From: Cryobacterium sp. N22
GTDB taxonomy: Bacteria; Actinomycetota; Actinomycetes; Actinomycetales; Microbacteriaceae
Assembly (NCBI RefSeq): GCF_002929555.1
Contig: NZ_PJJP01000032.1
Coordinates: 117,511-181,510 of the forward strand
Length of the DNA: 64,000 bases
Reading direction: 5' to 3'
This document shows positions 47,165-55,702 of the stretch, one piece after another. The notes under the pieces were generated by a model. It was not told the DNA's origin. It saw nothing but the letters and a program-made list of their open reading frames with translations, and searched no databases. Each line of letters begins with the position of its first letter. The stretch's first letter is position 1. The translations under genes were made by a program, and so were the position numbers.

Positions 47165-48046
47165 ATGAACACCAACGGCACCTCACCAGAGCACGTCATC
47201 ACCTCTTACGCGAAGGCGCCGACCCGCACAATTGCCGCCGGCGGGGTCGACTTCGCGTACCGCGAACTGGGGCCAACTGGCGGCGTTCCGGTCGTCTTCT
47301 TCGTGCACCTGGCTGCGACGCTGGATAACTGGGATCCGCGCATCATCGACCCCATCGCGAAGAACCATCACGTCATCACCTTCGATAACCGCGGTGTCGG
47401 CGCCTCAACGGGGACGGTGCCCGACACCATCGAAGCGATGGCCGACGACGCATACGACGTCATCAGTGCTCTCGGGTTCGACACCATCGACATCTTCTCG
47501 TTCTCCCTCGGTGGGATGGTGGCCCAGGCCCTCGTGTACAAGCACCCCGAGCTTGTCCGCAGGTTGATCCTCACCGGCACGGGACCCCGAGGCGGCAAGG
47601 ACATGGACAAGGTCGCCGGGACGACCTACTTCGATATGTTCCGGGCAACGCTGACGCGGTCGGACCCGAAAGAGTTTCTGTTCTTCAACCGCAACGCGGC
47701 CGGAAAACGTGCTGCGAAAGCGTTCGTCCAGCGCCTCGAGGAACGCACCATCGACCGGGACGCCCCGATCACGATCACGGGCTTCCGGACGCAGCTCAAG
47801 GCCATCAAGAGCTGGGGACGCGGCGCCCCGACCGACCTGGCCGGGATCGTCCGGCCGACCCTCATCGCCAATGGCGACAACGACCGGATGGTGCCCTCGA
47901 TCCTCTCCGAGGACCTGCACCGCCGCATCGACGGGTCAGAGCTGATCATCTACCCCGACTCCGGGCACGGCGGGATCTTCCAGTTCCACGAGGAGTTCGT
48001 CCCGGCCGCGTTGACGTTCCTCGCCCGCTCAGATAGCCGGAGGTAG
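47165..48046 (+). CDS. Alpha/beta hydrolase
   Basis: Hydrolase of 293 aa with the alpha/beta fold. The oxyanion region is VVFFVHLAATLDNWDPR and VITFDNRGVGAS; the nucleophile elbow is FSFSLGGMVAQAL, where the usual first Gly of GxSxG is Ser. The acidic residue lies in LIANGDNDRMVP and the catalytic His in PDSGHGGIFQ. Similar proteins accompany quinone oxidoreductases and TetR regulators in stress or xenobiotic gene sets. The substrate is unknown. ATG 47165 follows GGGAGAAACACC. Confidence 0.9.
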   Translation: MNTNGTSPEHVITSYAKAPTRTIAAGGVDFAYRELGPTGGVPVVFFVHLAATLDNWDPRIIDPIAKNHHVITFDNRGVGASTGTVPDTIEAMADDAYDVISALGFDTIDIFSFSLGGMVAQALVYKHPELVRRLILTGTGPRGGKDMDKVAGTTYFDMFRATLTRSDPKEFLFFNRNAAGKRAAKAFVQRLEERTIDRDAPITITGFRTQLKAIKSWGRGAPTDLAGIVRPTLIANGDNDRMVPSILSEDLHRRIDGSELIIYPDSGHGGIFQFHEEFVPAALTFLARSDSRR

Positions 48047-48110
48047 CCCAGCCACTAACGATCATGCGCATAATTGAGCACGATCAGATTCGATTTTCTA
48101 AGGACACGCC

Positions 48111-48713
48111 ATGCCAATCGCCCCACAGCCGGTCGGTCGCCGTGAACGGAACAAACAGCAGAAACTCGACCGCATCACTGCCGCCGCTCGGGAGCTCTTT
48201 GCCGAGCACGGTGTTGATGACGTCACGACTCAGCAGATCGCCGACAAGGCCGACATCGGCGCCGGCACACTGTTCCTCTACGCCAAGACCAAGGGCGAGC
48301 TGCTCCTCCTCGTGCAGAACGCCAGCTACGCTGATGCGCTCGTGAGCGGCACGGCCGCGGCAGACGCGATCCCTGACGTGCTCGAAGGGGTGATGGCGAT
48401 AGTCCGGCCGGTCGTGGAGTGCAACCGCACTCAGATCGACAACGGCAGGACCTACCTGCGTGAGATGGTCTTCGGGGATCCCCAGGAGCCGCATCACCGC
48501 GACGCCCTCGCATTGACCGTGCAGACCGAGGAGGCGATCGCAGGGGTCCTGCAGCGGGATGCGCGCATCACGCCGACGACGGCCGCGACGCTCGCACACG
48601 TGGTGTCCGCGATCATGTTCCTCACGATGGCGGCCACGGTCAACATCGGGAGCACCGTCGATGACCTCCTCAGCGAGATCAGGGCCCAGGTCCTCGTGCT
48701 CTTACCTGGCTGA
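48111..48713 (+). CDS. TetR/AcrR family transcriptional regulator
   Basis: Regulator of 200 aa. The N-terminal HTH is plain: RITAAARELFAEHGVDDVTT, QQIADKADIGAGTLFLYAKT, KGELLLLV. The remaining residues form the all-helical ligand/dimer domain, with no recognised ligand. It lies 64 bp after the hydrolase on the same strand and likely controls the upstream redox genes. It is convergent with the BCCT transporter gene. Confidence 0.9.
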   Translation: MPIAPQPVGRRERNKQQKLDRITAAARELFAEHGVDDVTTQQIADKADIGAGTLFLYAKTKGELLLLVQNASYADALVSGTAAADAIPDVLEGVMAIVRPVVECNRTQIDNGRTYLREMVFGDPQEPHHRDALALTVQTEEAIAGVLQRDARITPTTAATLAHVVSAIMFLTMAATVNIGSTVDDLLSEIRAQVLVLLPG

Positions 48714-48754
48714 GTACCAGGGCCCGGATGCGGCTCCACCACTACGACAGAGGG

Positions 48755-50695
48755 TCAGTCCGCGCGCGTCGCGTCCACCTCGGCGGCGCCGGGTGCCGCA
48801 GCCACGTCGGCTGCCGTCACATCGTCCTCTGCCGAGAGCTCGGCCGACGCGGACGGATCCTCCAGTGGCGCAGCACCGCGCGCCCGGCGCGGCCAGAGCG
48901 TGCGCCGTTCCCGGGTCTGCAGGGAGACGTTTCCGGCGGCATCCGTGATCGCGGCATTGATACGACCGTCCATCTGGTCTCCGAAGTGGTCGTCGAAGTT
49001 GTCTTCCAGGTGGTTGGTGACGCTCTTGCTGATCCGGCGCGACAACTCCTCGCGACGCACCCGGCGCTCCGCCTGCACGAGCACCTGGTGTTCCTCCCGG
49101 AAGGCGCGGTAGGTGGCGATGCACATGCCGATCATCACCACGCTGACCGGGATGGCCGTGAGGATGGCACCGGTCTGCAGGGCGGACAGGCCGCCGGCGA
49201 GCAGCAGGGCGATCGCGACGATGCCGACCAGGCTGGCCCACAGGATGCGGCTCCACTTGGGCGGGTCGGTCTCGCCGCCGGAGGCGAGCATGTCGATCAC
49301 GAGCGAGCCGGAATCGGCCGAGGTGATGAAGAAAATCGCGACGATCGCGACCGCCAGCACCGCCAGCACCGGCCCGAACGGAAGCGCGGCCAGGAAGTCG
49401 AAGAGCACGTTCTCCGGCACGATCCCCACCTCGGGGTCGACCAGGGCAGCGGGGCTCTCCCAGACCTGGCGGATGACGCTGCCGCCCATGACGGCGAACC
49501 AGAGGAACGTGACGAAAGTGGGGACCAGGAGGACCCCGGCGACGAACTCCCGGACGGTGCGGCCACGGGAGATCCGGGCGATGAAGACGCCGACGAACGG
49601 CGCCCAGGAGATCCACCAGCCCCAGTAGAAGACCGTCCAGCTGCCCTGCCAGTCCAGACCCGCCTGGCCGGTGAAGGCGCTGGCGTCGAAGGTGAGGCCG
49701 ACGATGTTCTGGAAGTAGCCGCCGAGGGACTCCACGAAGACCCGCAGCAGGTACATGGTGGGGCCAAGCAGCAGCACGGCGATGAGGAACAGCCCGGCCG
49801 CGCCGAGGTTGATGTTGGAGAGCCACTTGATGCCCTTGCCGACACCGCTGACGGCGCTGGCGGTGGCGATGATGGTGATGATCACGATCAGGACCACGAG
49901 CAGGGTGTTGCTCACCGAGTCCACAACGCCCAGGTGACGCAGGCCCGCGGCGATCTGCTTGACACCGAGCCCGAGCGACGTCGCCACCCCGAACAGGGTG
50001 CCCACGATCGCGGTGACGTCGATGGCGTCGCCCAGGCGACCCTTCACCTTGTCGCCGAGCAGCGGCTCCAAGGCCCAACGGATCGACACCGGCCGGCCCT
50101 TGCGGTGAATGGCGTACGCCAGCGACAGGCCGACCACGGCGTAGACCGCCCAGGCGTGGAAGCCCCAGTGCAGGAAGGTCTGGGACATGGCGGCCGCCGC
50201 AAGCTCCGGACGGCTACCGTGCACACCCGGCTTGGGCTCCAGGAAGTAGGTGAGCGGCTCGGCTGCCCCCCAGAACACCAGGCCGATGCCCATGCCGGCG
50301 GCGAAGAGCATCGAGAACCAGGACATCAGCCCGAATTCCGGCTTGTCGTCGTCCTGGCCGAGTTTGATGTCACCGAACCGGCTCAGCCCCATCCACAACG
50401 CGAAGATGACGACGAAGGCCACCAGGACGAGGTAGTACGGGCCGAGACCGGCCACCACCAGGGTCTGCAGCTGCGCGAGAGCGGCGCCGGTGCCCACCGG
50501 GAAGACGATGCTGACGAGGACCACGGCCACGATGATGCCCAGCGCCGGGTAGAAGATGCGCGGGGCCGGCACGTGCACCCCGAATCGCGGTTTCCGAGCG
50601 GTCGGAGCGGATGGAGCGGGCGGTGCTGACGGTGATGGCGGAGCGCTGGGGAGGCGCTCCGCGCCGTCGTGTTCGGTGGAACTGATAACGGGCAA
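48755..50695 (-). CDS. BCCT family betaine/choline/carnitine transporter
   Basis: Secondary transporter of 646 aa with 12 membrane segments that imports trimethylammonium osmolytes such as glycine betaine. Signature regions: MSWFSMLFAAGMGIGLVFWG, FLHWGFHAWAVYAVVG, YWGWWISWAPFVGVFIARIS and the substrate-box Trp cluster; ITSADSGSLVIDMLASGG follows. The N-terminal Pro/Ala-rich tail (about residues 1-40) and the long C-terminal tail (from about 545, charged, ending acidic) are cytoplasmic; in BetP the C-terminal tail senses osmotic stress. The substrate here is not determinable. It is divergent from the transhydrogenase operon. Confidence 0.92.
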   Translation of the reverse strand: MPVISSTEHDGAERLPSAPPSPSAPPAPSAPTARKPRFGVHVPAPRIFYPALGIIVAVVLVSIVFPVGTGAALAQLQTLVVAGLGPYYLVLVAFVVIFALWMGLSRFGDIKLGQDDDKPEFGLMSWFSMLFAAGMGIGLVFWGAAEPLTYFLEPKPGVHGSRPELAAAAMSQTFLHWGFHAWAVYAVVGLSLAYAIHRKGRPVSIRWALEPLLGDKVKGRLGDAIDVTAIVGTLFGVATSLGLGVKQIAAGLRHLGVVDSVSNTLLVVLIVIITIIATASAVSGVGKGIKWLSNINLGAAGLFLIAVLLLGPTMYLLRVFVESLGGYFQNIVGLTFDASAFTGQAGLDWQGSWTVFYWGWWISWAPFVGVFIARISRGRTVREFVAGVLLVPTFVTFLWFAVMGGSVIRQVWESPAALVDPEVGIVPENVLFDFLAALPFGPVLAVLAVAIVAIFFITSADSGSLVIDMLASGGETDPPKWSRILWASLVGIVAIALLLAGGLSALQTGAILTAIPVSVVMIGMCIATYRAFREEHQVLVQAERRVRREELSRRISKSVTNHLEDNFDDHFGDQMDGRINAAITDAAGNVSLQTRERRTLWPRRARGAAPLEDPSASAELSAEDDVTAADVAAAPGAAEVDATRAD

Positions 50696-50989
50696 CCAAT
50701 CGGGTTTTGGGCATCCGTTTCACCGAGCACGGCTCGGGTGTGGATGCCGGCAGCAGTGCGGGAAGATCAGGCGATTCGTACGGCGTGGGCGCCCCAAGGC
50801 AACCCAGGCAATCCTTCAGCCTACGAGGTCGGCGGTGCTCCTGGCCAACCGGGCAGGGTCTTTCGGCCCTGAAAACTGCCCCGGGCCGGGAATGCCCGAC
50901 GGTACGCTACGGAGTGAGATCGCCCTGGGACGCGCGAACGACCCCGTTTCGCTCGTCAGGTGGCAGATGCGTCAAAGGAGTGGTTACTC
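50696..50989. promoter_or_regulatory. Divergent spacer between the BCCT transporter and pntAA
   Basis: A 294-bp spacer that must hold promoters for both genes. It includes the ribosome site AAAGGAG (50974-50980) for pntAA. I see no clear operator or -35/-10 pair. Confidence 0.4.
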
Positions 50990-52135
50990 GTGAAGGTTGG
51001 CATTGGGCGTGAACGCCGAGAGGGCGAAAAGCGCGTCGCAGCAACACCGGAAACGGTGACCCAACTCACCGCGCTCGGGGTCGACGTCACCGTCGAAGCC
51101 GGCGCCGGGCTGGCCGCTGGCTACTCCGACGCCGCCTATGAGAATGCCGGCGCGCAGCTGGTCGCGGACTTCGACGCCACCGCGTTCGACGTGCTCTGTC
51201 ACGTGCGTCCGCTGAGTCCCGAGCTGGCCGCCACGCTGCCGGCCGGAATCATCACGGTGGGTCTAGCCTCGCCGGCGTCCGAACTGCCCACCGTGGCAGC
51301 CCTGGCCGCCGCGAGGGTCACGTCGTTCGCGCTCGAACTGGTGCCACGTATCTCCCGGGCCCAGTCGATGGACGCGCTCACCTCGCAAGCCCTGGTCGCC
51401 GGCTACCGGGCGGTGCTCGAAGCCACCATCCGCTTCCCCCGGTTCTTCCCGCTCTACATGACCGCGGCCGGCACCATCCCGCCGGCCCGGGTGCTCGTGC
51501 TCGGCGCCGGTGTCGCCGGCCTGCAGGCCATCGGCACCGCCAAGCGCCTCGGCGCCCGGGTCTCCGCCTACGACGTGCGGCCGGCATCCGCCGACGAGGT
51601 CACCTCGATGGGCGGCACCTTCATCTCACTCGACCTGGCCGCCGTCGAAGGCTCCGGAGGTTACGCCAGCGAACTGGCCGAGGACCGTGCCGTGCGCCAA
51701 CGCGAACTGCTCGCCCCGCACGTGGCCAAGGCGGATGTGCTCATCACCACCGCCGCGATCCCCGGCCGCCCCGCCCCGCTGCTGGTGACCCGCCAGATGG
51801 TCGCGGGCATGCCCGCCGGCTCCGTGGTCATCGACCTCGCCGCCGAAACCGGCGGCAACGTCGAGGGCGTGCTCCCCGGGGTCGACCAGGCAGTGCCCAC
51901 CGCGGCCGGTGACGGCATCGTCACCCTGGTCGGCATGCGGGACGCCGCCTCCGCCATGGCCTCCGACGCATCGCGTCTGTACGCCAAGAACGTGGCCAAC
52001 CTGCTCGCGCTGATGACCAGTGACGGCCAGGTCGTTCCCGACTTCGCCGACGAGGTCATCGCCGGCGCCTGTCTCACCGCCGACGGCGAGGTGCGTCACG
52101 CACCGACCGCTGCCGCGCTGGAAGGAAAAAACTGA
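50990..52135 (+). CDS. pntAA: NAD(P) transhydrogenase alpha subunit, soluble part (PntAA)
   Basis: NAD(H)-binding domain I (381 aa) of the proton-translocating transhydrogenase, which makes NADPH from NADH using the proton gradient. N-terminal KVGIGRERREGEKRVAATPE is the alanine-dehydrogenase/PNT signature; the dinucleotide motif is VLVLGAGVAGLQAIGTAKRL (about residues 165-184), then YDVRPASADEVTSMGG. GTG 50990 lies nine bases after AAAGGAG. The stop overlaps pntAB by one base. The alpha subunit is split in two, as in many actinobacteria. Confidence 0.95.
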   Translation: MKVGIGRERREGEKRVAATPETVTQLTALGVDVTVEAGAGLAAGYSDAAYENAGAQLVADFDATAFDVLCHVRPLSPELAATLPAGIITVGLASPASELPTVAALAAARVTSFALELVPRISRAQSMDALTSQALVAGYRAVLEATIRFPRFFPLYMTAAGTIPPARVLVLGAGVAGLQAIGTAKRLGARVSAYDVRPASADEVTSMGGTFISLDLAAVEGSGGYASELAEDRAVRQRELLAPHVAKADVLITTAAIPGRPAPLLVTRQMVAGMPAGSVVIDLAAETGGNVEGVLPGVDQAVPTAAGDGIVTLVGMRDAASAMASDASRLYAKNVANLLALMTSDGQVVPDFADEVIAGACLTADGEVRHAPTAAALEGKN

Positions 52136-52443
52136 TGGATCCGATCACCCTCCTGACGGTCATCGTGTTGACCGTCTTCGTCGGCTTCGAGGTGGTCTCC
52201 AAGGTGTCCAGCACCCTGCACACCCCCTTGATGAGCGGCGCCAACGCCATCCACGGCATCATCCTGATCGGCGCGATCATCGTCGCCGGCCAGCTGGACG
52301 ACCCATGGCTGATCGCCGTGGCCCTGCTCGCCGTGGCCCTCGCCACCGCCAACCTCGTCGGCGGCTTCGTCGTCACCGACCGGATGCTGGGCATGTTCCG
52401 CGGCCGGAAGCCCGCCGTCACCTCGAAGGACACCACCAAATGA
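52135..52443 (+). CDS. pntAB: NAD(P) transhydrogenase alpha subunit, membrane part (PntAB)
   Basis: Membrane domain fragment of 102 aa with three hydrophobic segments: ITLLTVIVLTVFVGFEVVSK, ANAIHGIILIGAIIVAGQL and IAVALLAVALATANLVGGFV. The loop TPLMSGANAIHGI is characteristic. It forms the proton channel with PntB. The end overlaps the pntB start (ATGA). Confidence 0.94.
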   Translation: MDPITLLTVIVLTVFVGFEVVSKVSSTLHTPLMSGANAIHGIILIGAIIVAGQLDDPWLIAVALLAVALATANLVGGFVVTDRMLGMFRGRKPAVTSKDTTK

Positions 52444-53813
52444 GCATCCTCAGCGCCGAGTGGACCGCACTGCTGTACCTGGCAGCGGCCGTCTGCTTCA
52501 TCCTCGCCCTCAAAGGCCTGAGTTCGCCCCGCACCGCCCGGCGCGGCAATCTGATCGGCGCCGCCGGCGCCACGCTCGCCGTGGTCACGGTGTTCCTGTC
52601 GGCCAAGCTCGACAACATCCCGCTGATCCTGCTCGCGATCGCGGTCGGTTCCGCGATCGCGGCCCCCATCTCCCGTCGTGTGCAGATGACCCAGATGCCC
52701 CAACTGGTGGCCCTGTTCAACGGCGTCGGCGGCGGGGCCGCGGCCCTGGTCGCGATGCTCGAGCTCGGTCACAGCGAGGGTCCCTGGGTTCTCGTGGCCG
52801 TGGTCTTCACCATGCTCGTCGGCGCGGTGTCGTTCGCCGGTTCCGCGATCACCGTGGCCAAGCTGCAGGAACTGATCACCACCCGTCCGGTGGTGTTCCC
52901 CGGCATGAAGTGGGTCATGACCCTGGCCGTCGTGGCCGCCCTCGTCATCGGCGGGCTCGTCGTGGCCACGGGGTCCATCGGCTGGGCGCTTCTGCTCCTG
53001 GTGCTCGGCCTGGCCGTCGGCCTGCTGCTCGTGCTGCCCGTCGGCGGCGCCGACGTGCCCATCGTCATCTCACTGCTCAACGCCTTCACCGGTCTCGCGG
53101 TCGCCGCATCCGGTGTGGTGTTGGACAACGTGCTGCTCGTGGTCGCCGGCACCCTGGTCGGTGCCAGCGGTACCATCCTCACCCGCGCCATGGCCTCCGC
53201 CATGGGTCGTGGCGTCAGCGGCATCATGTTCGGGGCCTTCCGCGGCGGCTCGACCGCCGGCTCCACGACGCAGAGCGACCGCCCGGTGCGCTCCTCGAAC
53301 CCCGAGGACGTCGCCGTGATGCTCGCCTACGCGCAGCGGGTGGTGATCGTGCCCGGCTACGGCCTGGCCGTGGCCCAGGGCCAGCACACCATCGCCGAGC
53401 TCGCCACAACCCTCGAGGCGCGCGGCGTCGACGTGGCGTTCGCGATCCACCCCGTCGCCGGGCGGATGCCCGGACACATGAACGTGCTGCTCGCCGAGGC
53501 CAACGTGCCCTACGAGTCGCTCAAGGAGATGGCCGAGGTCAACCCCGAGTTCAAGAACACCGACGTCGTGCTCGTGGTCGGCGCGAACGACGTCGTCAAC
53601 CCGGCCGCCAAGACCTCGCCGGGCGCGCCGATCTACGGGATGCCGATCCTCGAGGTCGAAGAGGGCCGCCAGATCGTCTTCCTCAAGCGGTCGATGCGCC
53701 CGGGGTTCGCCGGCATCGAGAACGAGCTGCTCTTCGACCCGAAGACCACGCTGCTGTTCGGCGACGCCAAGGACTCGCTCACCAAGGTGCTTGGCGCGGT
53801 CAACGCGCTGTAG
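52440..53813 (+). CDS. pntB: NAD(P) transhydrogenase beta subunit (PntB)
   Basis: Membrane and NADP(H)-binding subunit of 457 aa. The N-terminal two thirds has about eight helices, including MTQMPQLVALFNGVGGGAAA; domain III has MLAYAQRVVIVPGYGLAVAQ, AIHPVAGRMPGHMNVLLAEA and VVGANDVVNPAAK, the NADP-binding signatures. ATG 52440 overlaps pntAB. Together the three genes set the NADPH supply. The next gene is on the other strand, 44 bp away. Confidence 0.96.
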   Translation: MSILSAEWTALLYLAAAVCFILALKGLSSPRTARRGNLIGAAGATLAVVTVFLSAKLDNIPLILLAIAVGSAIAAPISRRVQMTQMPQLVALFNGVGGGAAALVAMLELGHSEGPWVLVAVVFTMLVGAVSFAGSAITVAKLQELITTRPVVFPGMKWVMTLAVVAALVIGGLVVATGSIGWALLLLVLGLAVGLLLVLPVGGADVPIVISLLNAFTGLAVAASGVVLDNVLLVVAGTLVGASGTILTRAMASAMGRGVSGIMFGAFRGGSTAGSTTQSDRPVRSSNPEDVAVMLAYAQRVVIVPGYGLAVAQGQHTIAELATTLEARGVDVAFAIHPVAGRMPGHMNVLLAEANVPYESLKEMAEVNPEFKNTDVVLVVGANDVVNPAAKTSPGAPIYGMPILEVEEGRQIVFLKRSMRPGFAGIENELLFDPKTTLLFGDAKDSLTKVLGAVNAL

Positions 53814-53857
53814 TTTCGCCGGCCGGACAGCGGGAAATCGGGGGAGGGGCCGCCGGC

Positions 53858-54643
53858 TCAGCCGAGGGTTCCCCAGAGGTTGCGCTCGGCCAGCACCGAC
53901 CGCAGCCGCGCCTTGGCGTGGTTGGATCGCACGATCCACCGGGCATCCGGGTCGTCGCTGCCGGTCAGGCCGCGGAAGGCGGCGAGGCCCGCCGCCGGGC
54001 TCGCGGCGATCGCCACGCTCCAGCCGTAGCCCAGGGCCTGGCGCAGCACCCGGTGCGCCTCACGGGCGCGCACCGGGTCGGCAGCCAGCGGTTCGCCGCC
54101 GAGCAGCAGGGCCGTGGCCCGGTCGCAGACCCGCAGCGCCAGCGCCTGGGCGTCGTCATCGGCCAACAGCCGTGGCTCGCAGATCGCGGCCACCGCGGCC
54201 CGTGCCAGCCAGGCATCCGCCGCGGCCGACCAGTCCTCGACGACGGCGTGCATCAGGGCCGGGTCGGCGTCCCCGATCAACTGCAGCGCCCGAGCGGCGC
54301 CCTCCCGCACCCGCCAGCGCTCGTCGGCGGCGGCCCGGCGGAGCGCCGCGAGGGCGGCGGTCCGGTCCGGGGGAGTCAGCGCGAGCCGGCCGAGCCCCTC
54401 GGTGCCGCAGAAGGCCAGGTACTCGTCGGACGAGTCGGCCAGGCTCCAGATGAGCTCGGCCGGCGCCGCGGCGGCGAACGCATCGGCGAGCGGCAGGTTG
54501 GCCCGCGGGCCCGGCAGGCCGGAGCGAGCGGTGAGGTAGCCGGGCACCTCGGCCGGAGCCCGTGCCAGCAGGTCCGCCAAGGCGGCCGCGTCCTCCCCGG
54601 GGCTGACCCGCACGCTGCCGGCCGGTACGTTCGATGTGACCAC
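53858..54643 (-). CDS. HEAT-repeat-like protein of unknown function
   Basis: Ala-rich helical protein of 261 aa. Repeated helical units such as RTAALAALRRAAADERWRVR, EGAARALQLIGDADPALMHA and WLARAAVAAICEPRLLADDD look like HEAT or Armadillo repeats, which usually bind proteins. I prefer GTG 54643 (VVTSNVPAGSVRVSP), but ATG 54706 is possible. No catalytic motif is seen. It is convergent with pntB and divergent from the 199-aa membrane protein gene. Confidence 0.7.
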   Translation of the reverse strand: MVTSNVPAGSVRVSPGEDAAALADLLARAPAEVPGYLTARSGLPGPRANLPLADAFAAAAPAELIWSLADSSDEYLAFCGTEGLGRLALTPPDRTAALAALRRAAADERWRVREGAARALQLIGDADPALMHAVVEDWSAAADAWLARAAVAAICEPRLLADDDAQALALRVCDRATALLLGGEPLAADPVRAREAHRVLRQALGYGWSVAIAASPAAGLAAFRGLTGSDDPDARWIVRSNHAKARLRSVLAERNLWGTLG

Positions 54644-54768
54644 GGTTGGACCCCCTGTCGCGCCTGACGGTAGTCGCGGATGACGGTGCCCGCTACGCCC
54701 GGGCACCGAACCCGGCCGGATGCGCCGCGTAGACTGGCAGGACTCCCTGCGACGAAAGAGGTGCCCGC

Positions 54769-55368
54769 GTGGCGCATGCCCCGGCAGCAGCCGTCATCGG
54801 TACCCGGTACTGGACCGTGCCCATTGCGCGCGCCATCGTGGCCTTCGTGCCGGCGGCCGTCATCACGTTCAACGCCGACCACTCCGCCGATTTCGGGCTC
54901 ATCGTGTTCGGCGCCTTCGCGCTGGTCAGCGGCCTGATCACCGGACTGCTCAGCTGGAAGACCGTCACCGACCCCCGCGACCGCAGCATTTTCGCCATTC
55001 AGGGCGTGGTCGGCGTTCTCGCCGGCGTGCTCGCGCTGGCCATGAACACCGGCGGGCTGGGCTTCTTCCTGTACATCGTCTCGGTGTGGGCCGCGGTCAC
55101 CGGCGCTCTCGAGCTGTACACCGGCATCCGCATCCGCGGGCGTGGCCAGGTCGCCCGCGACTGGCTGGTCGTCGGGTCCCTCACCGCGGTGCTCGCGCTG
55201 GTCTTCCTGCTGCTTCCTCCGCACGCCGTCGTCGCGGTGGGGCTGCTCGGCGCCTACCTGGTGATCATCGGCGTCTACCTGGTCATCGCCGGCGTCTCCC
55301 TCTCGACCGCGCACGCGGATGCGCAACGCGACCTGGCCTCCACCTCCACAGATTCGGACACCCCGTGA
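54769..55368 (+). CDS. DUF308-like (HdeD-type) multipass membrane protein
   Basis: Membrane protein of 199 aa with six hydrophobic segments arranged like HdeD/DUF308 proteins: WTVPIARAIVAFVPAAVITF, FGLIVFGAFALVSGLITGLL, FAIQGVVGVLAGVLALAMN, FFLYIVSVWAAVTGALELYT, WLVVGSLTAVLALVFLLL and AVGLLGAYLVIIGVYLVIAG. GTG start at 54769 after GAAAGAGGTG. Function unknown; HdeD is linked to acid stress in E. coli. It overlaps the next gene by GTGA. Confidence 0.8.
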   Translation: MAHAPAAAVIGTRYWTVPIARAIVAFVPAAVITFNADHSADFGLIVFGAFALVSGLITGLLSWKTVTDPRDRSIFAIQGVVGVLAGVLALAMNTGGLGFFLYIVSVWAAVTGALELYTGIRIRGRGQVARDWLVVGSLTAVLALVFLLLPPHAVVAVGLLGAYLVIIGVYLVIAGVSLSTAHADAQRDLASTSTDSDTP

Positions 55369-55634
55369 CCCAGAACACCCCGCACAAGCCCTCCAGGTCC
55401 GAGATCCTCAAGCCCATCGAGCTGGTCGCCATCTCCGCCGGAATGGGGCTCTTCGTCGGGCTCACCATCCTGCTGGCCACCCGCAACTGGGCGCTGTCGT
55501 CGATCGCCCTGGGCATCACCTTCATCGTGGCCCTGGTCGTCATCGCGATGCTCGCGCTGGGCATGAAGCCCGATGCGGCTGAGAAGAGCGACCTCGACGA
55601 GCAGAACCAGACCGGCGAGACCCCGGGACACTAG
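55365..55634 (+). CDS. Small two-helix membrane protein, 89 aa
   Basis: I do not recognise a named family. GTG 55365 overlaps the upstream stop by 4 bases, so translation is coupled. A polar N-terminus (TQNTPHKPSRSEILKPIEL) is followed by two membrane segments (VAISAGMGLFVGLTILLAT and SSIALGITFIVALVVIAMLA) and an acidic tail. It probably works with the DUF308-like protein. It converges with purB. Confidence 0.7.
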   Translation: MTQNTPHKPSRSEILKPIELVAISAGMGLFVGLTILLATRNWALSSIALGITFIVALVVIAMLALGMKPDAAEKSDLDEQNQTGETPGH

Positions 55635-55702
55635 CCCGCTTCGCGCCGCCGCAGCGGCGGGATCCCCGGGCGAGCCGCCCCGGGACCCCGGCCGTGCGTA
55701 CC

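Noticed and set aside
48728..50629. 633-aa + strand frame opposite the BCCT transporter
   Set aside because: It is antisense to a full 12-helix transporter and has a biased charged composition typical of shadows.
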